Below, one piece after another: positions 16,583 to 23,781 of a DNA stretch of 64,000 nt. The notes under the pieces are model-generated. The model was not told where the DNA came from. It saw nothing but the letters and a program-made list of their open reading frames with translations, and searched no databases. The position numbers and the translations under genes were made by a program. Position 1 is the first letter of the stretch. Each line of letters begins with the position of its first letter. The DNA lies in NCBI RefSeq assembly GCF_004339565.1, contig NZ_SMFZ01000002.1:1178001-1242000 (forward strand), read 5' to 3'. This DNA is from Pseudonocardia endophytica. GTDB taxonomy: Bacteria > Actinomycetota > Actinomycetes > Mycobacteriales > Pseudonocardiaceae.

Positions 16583-17463
16583 TGGCCGCTGAACGCCGGT
16601 CGCCACGACAGCAGCCCCCTCTCCAGCCCGCGGACCAGCAGGTCGACCGCGAGGCCGAGCAGGGCGTAGAGCACCAGGCAGACGACGATGACGTCGGTCT
16701 GGAAGTACTCCCGGGCGGTGTTCATCTCGTAGCCGATCCCGGAGGTCGCGTTGATCGTCTCCCCGAACACCAGCGCCAGCCACGCCGAGCCGAACGAGTA
16801 ACGCAGCCCGACCAGGGCCTGGGGCAGCGCCGCCGGGAGGATCACGTGCCGCACCTGGGCGAGCCGGCCGAGCCCGAGCGTGCGGGCAGCCTCGACGAGC
16901 GCGGCGTCGACGTTGCGGATGCCGCCGAACAGGTTCATGTAGAGCGGGAACGTCACGGCCAGTCCGATCAGGACGACCTTCGGCTCCTCGCCGATGCCGA
17001 ACCACACGATCAGCAGCGGGATCAGGCTGATCACCGGGATCGTCCGCAGCATCTGCATCGGTGCGTCCAGGAGGTCCTCACCCCGCCGGAGCAGGCCGGT
17101 GACCGTCGCCAGCACGGTCGCGGTGACGATGCCGAGCACGAGACCGACGGCGACCCGGCCCAGCGAGGTCAACACGGCGGACTGCAGGCGGCCCTCGGAC
17201 ACCATCTGCCCCGCGGTGGACAGGACGTCCAGCGGCGGGGCGAGCACGTCGCGCTCGAGCACCCCGGTGGTGCCGAGGACCTGCCACACGACCACGAGCG
17301 CGATCGGCGAGGCGGCCTTGACCACCCAGCGCGGCACGCGCGAGCGCCCGCTCTCCGGCGTCGGCTCGACCGTCTCGACCTCGACGGTCCGTGGCGGTGT
17401 CGGTGGTGATCCCGGTGGTCCTGGTGGTCGGTGGGCGGCGGAGGACTCGGACACGAGAGACAT
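16579..17463 (-). CDS. SsuC-like sulfonate ABC transporter permease
   Basis: Integral membrane permease, first structural gene of the sulfonate operon. The 294-residue protein has a Pro-rich cytoplasmic N-terminus of about 45 residues, then six predicted membrane helices. The EAA loop is ALVEAARTLGLGRLAQVRHVILPAALPQ, which contacts the ATPase. ATG at 17463 has AGGAG 5 nt upstream. A 168-nt leader containing a short Cys-coding peptide gene (17631-17702) precedes it. Genes downstream are coupled by 4-nt overlaps in the order permease, ATPase, monooxygenase, hydrolase/Rrf2, binding protein. Confidence 0.92.
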   Translation of the reverse strand: MSLVSESSAAHRPPGPPGSPPTPPRTVEVETVEPTPESGRSRVPRWVVKAASPIALVVVWQVLGTTGVLERDVLAPPLDVLSTAGQMVSEGRLQSAVLTSLGRVAVGLVLGIVTATVLATVTGLLRRGEDLLDAPMQMLRTIPVISLIPLLIVWFGIGEEPKVVLIGLAVTFPLYMNLFGGIRNVDAALVEAARTLGLGRLAQVRHVILPAALPQALVGLRYSFGSAWLALVFGETINATSGIGYEMNTAREYFQTDVIVVCLVLYALLGLAVDLLVRGLERGLLSWRPAFSGQ

Positions 17464-17566
17464 CACGGCTCCTGGGCGGACGCGTCGGTCGGACGCACGG
17501 GCACCCGGCGGGCAGGGGTCCGTGGACGCGGGACGGGCGGAGGAGGCGGGCGCACCGGGAACTCGA

Positions 17567-17611
17567 CCCCGGGCGGCCCGGCATGACACCGTCGGCGACG
17601 ACGCGCGACGG
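17567..17611 (-). promoter_or_regulatory. Hairpins in the leader between cysteine leader peptide and ssuC-like gene
   Basis: Between the leader peptide stop and the permease start the sequence can fold into at least two short hairpins. One pairs CCGTCG (17589-17594) with CGACGG (17606-17611). The other is the near-palindrome CCGGGC-g-GCCCGG (17569-17581). Such structures fit a leader-peptide-controlled mechanism, with either transcription termination or masking of the permease ribosome-binding site. Which alternative forms, and whether it depends on Cys codon translation, is not visible. Confidence 0.35.
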
Positions 17612-17630
17612 CGACCGGCTCAGCGACAGC

Positions 17631-17702
17631 TCAACGACAGAGCGCGGAGGCGACCCGGAGCAGGTCGATGTGCTCGCGCACGGTGAGCTCCTGGCCGGGC
17701 AT
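17631..17702 (-). CDS. Cysteine-type leader peptide of the sulfonate operon
   Basis: A 23-residue open frame on the minus strand reads MPGQELTVREHIDL followed by LRVASALCR and TGA. The pattern H(I/V)DLxRVASALCR, ending in a Cys codon just before the stop, is that of the short 'putative leader peptides' found upstream of sulfur-assimilation genes in many actinobacteria. It is placed 168 nt upstream of the sulfonate permease start, in the same direction. Ribosome stalling at the UGU Cys codon when cysteine is scarce would be the expected sensor. Its GAGC/GAG-rich upstream region gives no clear ribosome site, so a leaderless or weakly initiated peptide is possible. Confidence 0.72.
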   Translation of the reverse strand: MPGQELTVREHIDLLRVASALCR

Positions 17703-17731
17703 GGCTCGGACGGTAGGGGACCGCTCCCCGA

Positions 17732-17760
17732 ATCACAACCGTTCGGGTTGGGTTTGTGAT
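17732..17760. promoter_or_regulatory. ATCACAA/TTGTGAT dyad at the start of the HNH gene
   Basis: ATCACAA (17732-17738) is matched by TTGTGAT (17754-17760), and the second arm covers the proposed GTG/ATG start. It may be an operator or a hairpin affecting initiation. A related dyad occurs at 59752-59769, and TGTGATTCACA lies at 35717-35727. Confidence 0.35.
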
Positions 17761-19162
17761 GAGACTGGTCTTCGAACTGATGTTCGAGTATGCTGAGGCC
17801 ATGCGCGAGTGGTGGCGAGCCGAGGACGAGGAGCTTCTCGTCGCGCTCGGTGACGCCCAGCGCGTCCTGAACGAGACGTTCGCCGCGATGCTGCCGGTCC
17901 TCGCCGATCTGGTGCACGACGTGCAGAACGTCTCCCGCGGGGCGGCGAGGGCCCGCGTGCGGGCGGCCGAGGACCTCGAGCCCGTCCGGACACCGACCGG
18001 GGAGCTGTGCGAGGCCGCGCTCCCGGTGCTTGCCGCCGCGGTCCAGGAGGCCGCCGTCTCGGCCGAGCACGTCCGGGTGATCCAGGCCGTGCTCGCGTCG
18101 GTGCCACCGCACCTGGAGGACCACCGGCCCGCGCTGGAGGCGGACCTCGCGCTGCACGCCCGCACGCTGGACCCGGACGCCGTCGCGAAGCTGGGTCGCA
18201 AGGCGATCGCGCTGCTCGACCCGGACGGGCCCCGCCCGCGCGACCCGCGACCGGCCCGCAACCGCCTGACGCTGCGGCCGCTCGGCGACGGGTTCGAGGC
18301 GAAGGGCTGGTTCGACACCGAGTCCGCGGCCGTGCTGCGCACGGCGCTGTCCCCGCTGACGGCGCCGGGCGGCGTGACCGGTCCGCACGGCCGGGGGTGC
18401 ACCTGCACCGAGCCCGCTGCCGACCCGGATGCGGGCGCCGACCTCGCTCACGAGAGCGGTGCCTCCGGTCCCGCGGACCCGGTGGTTTGCCCGACCGTCC
18501 TCGACCGCGACCCTCGCTCCCGCGCCGAACGCGACGGGGACGGCCTCGTCGAACTCGCCCCTCGTGTGATCGCCGCAGGCGACCTCGGAGCCGATGGCGG
18601 TCAGGCCGTGCAGGTCGTCGTGACGGTGCCGCTGGAGACGCTCGAGAGCCGTGCCGGTGGCGCGCTGATCGGCTTCGGCGACGGGACGCTCGCCGAGGCG
18701 ATCTCCGCCGAGACGGCGCGCAGGCTCGCATGCGACGCCCGCGTCGTCCCCATCGTGCTCGGCGCCGCCGGTGAGCCGGTCGACGTGGGCCGGGAGGCGC
18801 GGCTGGCCACCCGGGCCCAGCGCCGGGCGCTGGCCCAGCGGGACGGCGGGTGCGCGTTCCCTGGCTGCGACTGTCCTCCGCAGTGGTGCTCGGCGCACCA
18901 CGTCGTGCACTGGGTCGACGACGGGCCGACGGACCTGTCCAACCTGGTCCTGCTGTGCTCACGGCACCACACGGTGATCCACCATGCGGGATGGACGATC
19001 ACGATGGAGGACGGGTTCCCGCTGTTCCGTCCGCCGCCCTGGATACCGGGCGGGCCCCGTCGAAACCCGGTTCACCGGCCGGACCTGGTCGGGCGCATCC
19101 CTGAGGCGCGCCCACCGGCGCGGATCGTCGACCTGACGTGTCTCGCCTCGGCCGGTCAGTAG
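17756..19162 (+). CDS. DUF222/HNH endonuclease-like protein
   Basis: A 468-residue protein of the abundant actinobacterial DUF222-HNH family. The helical DUF222 region spans about residues 20-330, with LRPLGDGFEAKGWFDTESAAVLRTAL and ATRAQRRALAQRDGGC. The HNH fold follows at about 365-405: CAFPGCDCPPQWCSAHHVVH, then LSNLVLLCSRHHTVIHH, with the zinc cysteines and catalytic His residues present. Copies are often numerous and linked to mobile or 13E12-type repeats; the substrate is unknown. The start is uncertain: GTG 17756, ATG 17759 and ATG 17801 are all in frame. It overlaps the convergent sugar transferase by 7 nt. Confidence 0.85.
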   Translation: MMRLVFELMFEYAEAMREWWRAEDEELLVALGDAQRVLNETFAAMLPVLADLVHDVQNVSRGAARARVRAAEDLEPVRTPTGELCEAALPVLAAAVQEAAVSAEHVRVIQAVLASVPPHLEDHRPALEADLALHARTLDPDAVAKLGRKAIALLDPDGPRPRDPRPARNRLTLRPLGDGFEAKGWFDTESAAVLRTALSPLTAPGGVTGPHGRGCTCTEPAADPDAGADLAHESGASGPADPVVCPTVLDRDPRSRAERDGDGLVELAPRVIAAGDLGADGGQAVQVVVTVPLETLESRAGGALIGFGDGTLAEAISAETARRLACDARVVPIVLGAAGEPVDVGREARLATRAQRRALAQRDGGCAFPGCDCPPQWCSAHHVVHWVDDGPTDLSNLVLLCSRHHTVIHHAGWTITMEDGFPLFRPPPWIPGGPRRNPVHRPDLVGRIPEARPPARIVDLTCLASAGQ

Positions 19163-20667
19163 GCGCCGCGCCCGCGCACGACGGCGCCGAAGGTCTTCCA
19201 CATGATCGTGAGGTCCAGGGCGAGGGACCAGTTCTCGACGTAGCGGAGGTCGAGTCGCACGGACTCCTCCCAGGACAGGGAGCTGCGTCCGCTGACCTGC
19301 CAGAGGCCGGTCATGCCGGGACGGACGAGCAGGCGTCGGCGGGCGTCGTCGGCGTAGGTCTTGACCTCGCGCGCGAGCGGGGGGCGGGGGCCGACGAGGC
19401 TCATGGATCCGCCGAGGACGTTGAACAGCTGGGGGAGTTCGTCGAGCGAGTATTTGCGCAGGAAGTGCCCGACTCGTGTGACGCGGGGGTCGACCTTGAG
19501 CTTGAACAGTGGGCCGGCGCCTTCGTTGGTGGCGGCGAGTGCGGCGAGGCGGTCCTCGGCGTCGACGCACATCGAGCGGAACTTGACCAGCCTGAAGGTT
19601 CGGCCGTTCGCGCCGACGCGTTCCTGGTGGAAGAAGATCGGGCCGCGGTCGCCCAGCCACACGGCGAGGGCGAGGCTGATCAGGATCGGAGCCAGGAGCA
19701 GGAGGATGAGGCTGGCGAGCGCGCGGTCGGTGACGGTCTTGGTGACGCGGGCCAGGCCGGTGAACTTCGGGCGGGACAGGCGCAGCAGCGGGAACCCGTC
19801 GACCGGGGCGATGTGCATCCGCGGGCCGGCGATCTCCATCAGGCCCGGGTCGACGGCGAGCTCGGTGTCGGTGTCCTCGAGCTGCCAGGCGAGCCGGTGC
19901 AGGCGGGCGGCACCCCAGCCGGGGGCCTGGCAGACCGCGACGACGTGGTAGCCGACGTCGTGCACCCGGGAGGACACCGCGTCCAGGTCCCCGACGACCG
20001 GGACCTCGGCGATGTGGTCACCGCCGCCGTCGGCCGTGCCGGTCGGGGTGCAGGCGCCGGTGATCTGCCAGCCGAAGAACGGGTCGCGCCGGGTGCGGCG
20101 GATCAGGTCGGCGACGGCCTGCACGCTGCCGACCGCGAGGACCGGGAGCACGTGTTCCCCGGTGCTGCGGCGCTGGTGCAGCCACTTGCGCAGCAGGAAC
20201 CGGGATCCGAGGCAGAGCAGCCCGATCAGCGGGACGATCAGGAACACCCAGAGGCGCACCGAGTTGACCATCAGCGACAGCCCGCCCATCGCGAGCACCA
20301 CGTCGGCCCCGACGATCGCGCGCCCGAGGCGGAGGAACTCCGTCGACCCCTGGCCGAGCACGCGGGAGTCCCACGTGCGGGCGGCCCACAGTCCCGCGAC
20401 CACGAGTGCAGCCGACAGGAGGCCGCACACGACGAGCGCGCGGTCCGCGGCGAACGCTCCGGTGAGGCCGACGAGGATCGTCACGGCGACGGTCAGGGTG
20501 ACCACGAGCAGGTCGGCGGCGATGACCATCCGGGCGAACCGGCGTTGGGCGGCGCGCGGCGCGTCGAGGACGGCGGTCGCGGAGCGTCGGCGAGGGAAGC
20601 GCGACGGGCGCGGGGCCGGGATCAGGTCGCGCTTCGTCGTGTCGGCGACGTCGTGGAACGTGGTCAC
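19156..20667 (-). CDS. Initiating polyprenyl-phosphate sugar transferase (exopolysaccharide)
   Basis: Membrane enzyme transferring a sugar-1-phosphate to undecaprenyl phosphate to start polysaccharide assembly. The 503 residues include four N-terminal transmembrane helices between about 45 and 160 and a central CoA-binding-like Rossmann region. A fifth membrane segment lies near 310-330. The catalytic bacterial sugar transferase domain has VKFRSM, DELPQLFNVLGGSMSLVGPRPP and RPGMTGLWQVSGRS. GTG at 20667 has AAGGAG about 11 nt upstream. Its C-terminal tail matches the remnant at 6748. It is the only intact initiating transferase in the window, so it probably starts the fucose/glucuronate-containing glycan. 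Sugar specificity is unknown. Confidence 0.92.
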   Translation of the reverse strand: MTTFHDVADTTKRDLIPAPRPSRFPRRRSATAVLDAPRAAQRRFARMVIAADLLVVTLTVAVTILVGLTGAFAADRALVVCGLLSAALVVAGLWAARTWDSRVLGQGSTEFLRLGRAIVGADVVLAMGGLSLMVNSVRLWVFLIVPLIGLLCLGSRFLLRKWLHQRRSTGEHVLPVLAVGSVQAVADLIRRTRRDPFFGWQITGACTPTGTADGGGDHIAEVPVVGDLDAVSSRVHDVGYHVVAVCQAPGWGAARLHRLAWQLEDTDTELAVDPGLMEIAGPRMHIAPVDGFPLLRLSRPKFTGLARVTKTVTDRALASLILLLLAPILISLALAVWLGDRGPIFFHQERVGANGRTFRLVKFRSMCVDAEDRLAALAATNEGAGPLFKLKVDPRVTRVGHFLRKYSLDELPQLFNVLGGSMSLVGPRPPLAREVKTYADDARRRLLVRPGMTGLWQVSGRSSLSWEESVRLDLRYVENWSLALDLTIMWKTFGAVVRGRGAY

Positions 20668-20854
20668 GAGGAGTGGGTCTCCTTCGAGTCGTGCAGGTGG
20701 TGCCGACTGCGGTGTCGACGCGGGGGCTCCGGGGACGAACCCGCCTGCGGATCACATACCGTGTCGATCGGTCGGGGGGCCCTGTTACGGATCGTGAGAG
20801 AATCTCGCCAAATTAGGCCGCTCGGACCCTCAATCCTGATGATCTGGCGCACGG

Positions 20855-21496
20855 GTGCGTCACACGAAGCACTCGCAAACCGACACTCCGGTCGTGCAGA
20901 GAGACGACGAGACCTTCCGGCTGCTCTACGTGTGCACCGGGAACGTGTGCCGGTCTCCCGGGGCGGAGATCCTGACCCGGCACCTGCTGCGCGGTCGCCT
21001 CGGCGGGCGCGAGGCGGCCCGGATCGAGGTGGCCAGCGCCGGCGTGCGTGCCGTCGTCGGTGCGCCGATGCACCCGGAGTCCCGCGCCGCGCTGGAGCCG
21101 TGGGCGCTGGACACCGACCACTGGTCCGGTGACTTCCGCGCCCGCCAGCTCAGCGCCGGGATCGTACGGGACGCCGACCTGGTGCTCACCGCGTCCCGGA
21201 AGCACCGCAGCACGGTGCTGACCGAGTTCCCGGAGATGCTCGGCGTGACGTTCTCGCTGGTCGAGTTCGCCCGGCTGGTCTCAGCCGTCGACGCGACGAT
21301 GCTGCCGCCGGACCTCGTGAAGCGGGCCAGGGCCGCCGTCGACGCGGCGCGCGCGCAGCGCGGACTGGTCCCCGCCGACGGCGACGACCGGATCCCGGAC
21401 CCGATCGGCGGCGAGCCGCAGGACTACCGCAACGCCACCGCGATGACGTTCCGCGCGGTCGTCGACGTGCTGGACGTCATCGCCCCACGCAGCTGA
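20855..21496 (+). CDS. Low-molecular-weight protein tyrosine phosphatase
   Basis: Cytoplasmic phosphatase, the likely counterpart of the BY-kinase at 4998. The 213-residue protein starts with a 20-residue variable segment. The P-loop is CTGNVCRS, matching the C-x5-R-S signature. The late general-acid loop is DPIGGEPQDY, with the expected Asp. It is larger than classical LMW-PTPs (about 160 residues), chiefly through an insert around residues 130-170. The GTG at 20855 is the first in-frame start; a later GTG (VVQRDD) is possible. It is divergent from the sugar transferase. Confidence 0.9.
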   Translation: MRHTKHSQTDTPVVQRDDETFRLLYVCTGNVCRSPGAEILTRHLLRGRLGGREAARIEVASAGVRAVVGAPMHPESRAALEPWALDTDHWSGDFRARQLSAGIVRDADLVLTASRKHRSTVLTEFPEMLGVTFSLVEFARLVSAVDATMLPPDLVKRARAAVDAARAQRGLVPADGDDRIPDPIGGEPQDYRNATAMTFRAVVDVLDVIAPRS

Positions 21497-21883
21497 GCCG
21501 TCCGGCGAGCCGCTGCTCCGAACTGCTGCCGCCGAACCTCGGATGAACGGCACCGCGTCGTCGAGGATTCGGCGCGGACCGGGCGCTGACGCCGGAGATG
21601 CGCACCGTTCTCGGCGACCGGGGCGCGCTGTCCTGGACCTGGCTCGCGCCCAACCATGGATCGACGTCCCCGCCTGAACCCTGGCTCCGGGAAAGCAGGC
21701 TGTCGGTGTGTGGCTCCGACAGACGTGTGGACCAGGGGCAGGGTTGCCACTCGATCGGGTGATGCTCGGTGATTCACCGTCGCTTGTGATGACTTCCAGC
21801 GTTTGAACGAGGGTGGTCGATACCCCGTTCGGCCGCAGACCTGAGGCGCCGTCGACGACGGCATGCTGAGAGGAACGCTCCCC
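21497..21883. other. Intergenic region upstream of the first small secreted protein
   Basis: No convincing gene was found in these 387 bases. A perfect 7-bp inverted repeat CTGTCGG/CCGACAG (21700-21722) could form a hairpin. At 21819, 65 nt before the downstream start codon, GATACC followed by CGTTCGGCCG resembles GATACCGCGTCGGCCG at 23308, 42 nt before the paralogous gene. This is a possible shared promoter element. Confidence 0.4.
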
Positions 21884-22411
21884 ATGAACATGAAGAAGGC
21901 TGGCCTCGTCGCGGCAGGAGTCCTCGCTGCCGCGCTGGCGACGTCGCCGCTGGCATTCGCCACCGACGAGCCGGCTCCGGCCGACAAGGCGTGCTCGTTC
22001 GTCGGCGGCTCCGCTGGTGCGGCGTCGAGCATCACCGGCGAGAGCGCTGGCAATGCCGTCACCCAGGCCCCGATCGCCGGTAACAACGCCGGCAATCTGG
22101 CCAACTGCAGTGACTTCCTGAACGGCAACGGCAACGGCAACGGCAGCAACAACGAGATCGTTGTTCCCGGCCCCGCCCTTCCGGAGCTGCCCGCGGTCCC
22201 GGAGCTGCCGACCGACCCGACCGGGGCGCTGCCGGAGACGCCGGCTGTTCCGGAGGTTCCCGGAGCCCCCGAGACCCCGGCTGTTCCGGAGGTTCCCGGA
22301 GCCCCCGAGACCCCGGCCGTTCCCGAGGTGCCGAACCCGGCCGACGCGCTCCCGGCTGCCCCCGAGATCCCGGGTGCCCCGGCGTTGCCTGAGGTTCCGC
22401 CGGCCGGCTGA
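21884..22411 (+). CDS. Small secreted protein with Pro-rich repeats (paralogue A)
   Basis: Function unknown. The 175-residue precursor has a clear Sec signal peptide (MNMKKAGLVAAGVLAAALAT, cleavage after AFA near 27). A domain of about 55 residues follows with two cysteines (CSFVGGSAGAASSITGES, GNAVTQAPIAGNNAGN, ANCSDFLN). The tail is a low-complexity Asn/Gly stretch and a Pro/Glu/Val-rich region. The tail contains three 36-nt tandem repeats starting at 22235, 22271 and 22307, each coding ETPAVPEVPGAP or a variant. ATG at 21884 has GAGAGGA upstream. The domain is shared with the protein at 23350. The repeat tail suggests a cell-wall-spanning or surface role; this is inference. Confidence 0.8.
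   Translation: MNMKKAGLVAAGVLAAALATSPLAFATDEPAPADKACSFVGGSAGAASSITGESAGNAVTQAPIAGNNAGNLANCSDFLNGNGNGNGSNNEIVVPGPALPELPAVPELPTDPTGALPETPAVPEVPGAPETPAVPEVPGAPETPAVPEVPNPADALPAAPEIPGAPALPEVPPAG
22235..22342 (+). repeat. 36-nt coding tandem repeat (3 copies)
   Basis: Three in-frame 36-nt units start at 22235, 22271 and 22307 and encode ETPAVPEVPGAP (the third ends PNP). The first two are nearly identical in DNA, so copy number could change by slippage or recombination, lengthening or shortening the Pro-rich tail. Confidence 0.85.
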
Positions 22412-22427
22412 CGGCTGCAGATCCTGA

Positions 22428-22463
22428 CGGCCGTCGTCGAACAATCATGTTCGGCGACGGCCG
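22428..22463 (+). terminator. Hairpin terminator after small secreted protein A
   Basis: Arms CGGCCGTCGTCGAAC (22428-22442) and GTTCGGCGACGGCCG (22449-22463) pair over 15 bp with one wobble and a 6-nt loop. It lies 17 nt past the stop codon. No long T tract follows, as is common in high-GC actinobacteria. Confidence 0.75.
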
Positions 22464-22970
22464 TTGTCGTTGTCAGGTCCGGACGCGATCGCCGCGGGCA
22501 CCGTCGTCGAACCGCCGGGCGGCACGCACAACCGGATCCAGACGCCGGGGCTGCTCGAGGCCATCGAAGATCACGGGTTCACCGTCGTGCTCGGCGGCGC
22601 CCGCCGCGACGAGGACAAGGTCAGGGCCAAGGAGCGGGTGTTCTCGTTCCGCGACGAGTTCGGGCAGTGGAGCTGCCGTCGATCTACTACGCGCACGAGC
22701 GCGACGTGTCCGAGCGTGACGGCATGGTGCTCGCGGTGCATTCGAAACTGCCCGCCGCATGGTGCCCCGACGGCGATCGAGACGGTGCGCGACCGCACGG
22801 GCAAGAAGAACCCCACACCATTAACGGCACGAAGCTGCCAATGGGTCGTGGGGCGCGATCGCGGGCGCCTCGACGGAGTCGTCGTCGAGGAGGTCGGAGA
22901 TGCGTGTCCGGCCCGATATCGGCTGCGGCGCAGGCGCTCCGCCGAGGTTCATCGCGTCTCGCGTTGACGG
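22464..22970 (+). pseudogene. Broken cysD (sulfate adenylyltransferase subunit 2)
   Basis: Fragments of CysD are readable in order. The first frame gives NRIQTPGLLEAIEDHGF, then GGARRDEDKVRAKERVFSF and RDEFGQW. At about 22669 the frame changes and continues ELPSIYYAHERDVSERDGM. The segment that normally joins these parts (about 45 residues, containing the NLYNGR region) is deleted. Later remnants resemble ETVRxRT and VDGVVVEEV. The N-terminal PP-loop region is also missing. No cysN (GTPase subunit) is nearby. The remnant sits between the two small secreted genes and close to the APS kinase and cysQ-like genes, indicating a former cysDN(C) locus. Confidence 0.85.
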
Positions 22971-23349
22971 CCTCGACTTCGGTCTCGTCTACGGCCTCGG
23001 TTCTCGCCTCGCCTCGGACGGGCCGGGTCACGACGGCCGGTCGGCGGCACGGCCTGATCGTTCGTTGGCGGTCAGGCCGGCGCGGCGTCGGAGATCTCGG
23101 TCCTCGTTCCTGCCGCCCAAGTAGGGCTCCGGTGCGGACACGAACGGGGCGGAGGGGTCCCGTTCGTGTCGGCCTGTAATGCATTTCCCTCTCCCGTTCA
23201 TCACCGGGTGGAAGCGGTCCGGGGGCGTTGCCCACTCCTTCGGCGGTCGTTGGCGACAGCTCATCTCCTTTCGCGTCGCGGCCTCGTTGGGTCGGTCGTA
23301 CGGACGAGATACCGCGTCGGCCGGCGCCGGCACGGAGGAGAGGACTCAG
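22971..23349. other. Intergenic region upstream of small secreted protein B
   Basis: No supported gene was found in these 379 bases. It probably includes further decayed sequence from the cysD locus, plus the promoter of the next gene, with a GATACC-containing element at 23308 similar to that at 21819. Confidence 0.4.
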
Positions 23350-23682
23350 ATGAACGCGAAGAAGAAGGCCGGCATCGTCGGTGCCGGTGTGCTGACCGTG
23401 CTCGTTGCCGCGTCCCCGCTCGCCTGGGCGACGGATCACGGCGAGGACGGCCACGACGGCAAGAAGTGCGCCTTCGTCGGTGGCGACGCCGGCGCGGAGT
23501 CCGCCATCACGGGCGGGTCGCTGGGCAACATCGTCACGCAGGCCCCGGTCGGTGGGAACAACGCCGGGAACGCCGCCAACTGCAGCGACTTCCTGAACAA
23601 CAACCTCAACGACAACCTCAGCGGGAACTCCGTCAGCGTGCTGTCCCCGCTGCCGGCCCTGCCGCTCCCGGTCGGACCCTGA
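23350..23682 (+). CDS. Small secreted protein (paralogue B)
   Basis: Function unknown. The 110-residue precursor has a Sec signal peptide (MNAKKKAGIVGAGVLTVLVA, cleavage after AWA near 28). The same two-cysteine domain as the protein at 21884 follows (CAFVGGDAGAESAITGGS, GNIVTQAPVGGNNAGN, ANCSDFLN). An Asn-rich stretch and a short hydrophobic Pro/Leu end complete it. There are no Pro repeats, unlike paralogue A. ATG at 23350 has GGAGAGGA upstream. A Cys-to-Cys distance of 37 residues with GN-rich sequence recalls surface-active or amyloid-forming secreted proteins such as chaplins, but no direct homology could be asserted. Confidence 0.8.
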   Translation: MNAKKKAGIVGAGVLTVLVAASPLAWATDHGEDGHDGKKCAFVGGDAGAESAITGGSLGNIVTQAPVGGNNAGNAANCSDFLNNNLNDNLSGNSVSVLSPLPALPLPVGP

Positions 23683-23721
23683 CCGACGCCCGTGCCGTCG
23701 GTGTGCCCGGCGGCTGGGACT

Positions 23722-23772
23722 GACGACGGCGGCCGGCCCGTACCTCTCCGGGGGTGGGGCCGGTCGTCGTCG
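23722..23772. terminator. Bidirectional hairpin between convergent genes
   Basis: GACGACGGCGGCCGGCCC (from 23722) pairs with GGGGCCGGTCGTCGTCG (ending near 23772) across a loop of about 15 nt, allowing wobble. It lies between the small secreted gene and the convergent APS kinase gene, 10 nt from the latter's stop. Confidence 0.65.
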
Positions 23773-23781
23773 TGTCCGAGG

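Noticed and set aside
13591..16592. Long plus-strand frames across the sulfonate operon
   Set aside because: They are antisense to recognised transporter and monooxygenase genes and show no domain-like sequence.
22447..22719. Separate small gene after the first secreted protein
   Set aside because: The frame overlaps the cysD remnant and a terminator arm and has no ribosome site; the readable protein pieces belong to CysD in another frame.
21884..23682. Chaplin or rodlin assignment for the small secreted proteins
   Set aside because: Signal peptide and Cys spacing are similar, but the chaplin core motif (GNVVQVP/CGN) and rodlin motifs are not present.
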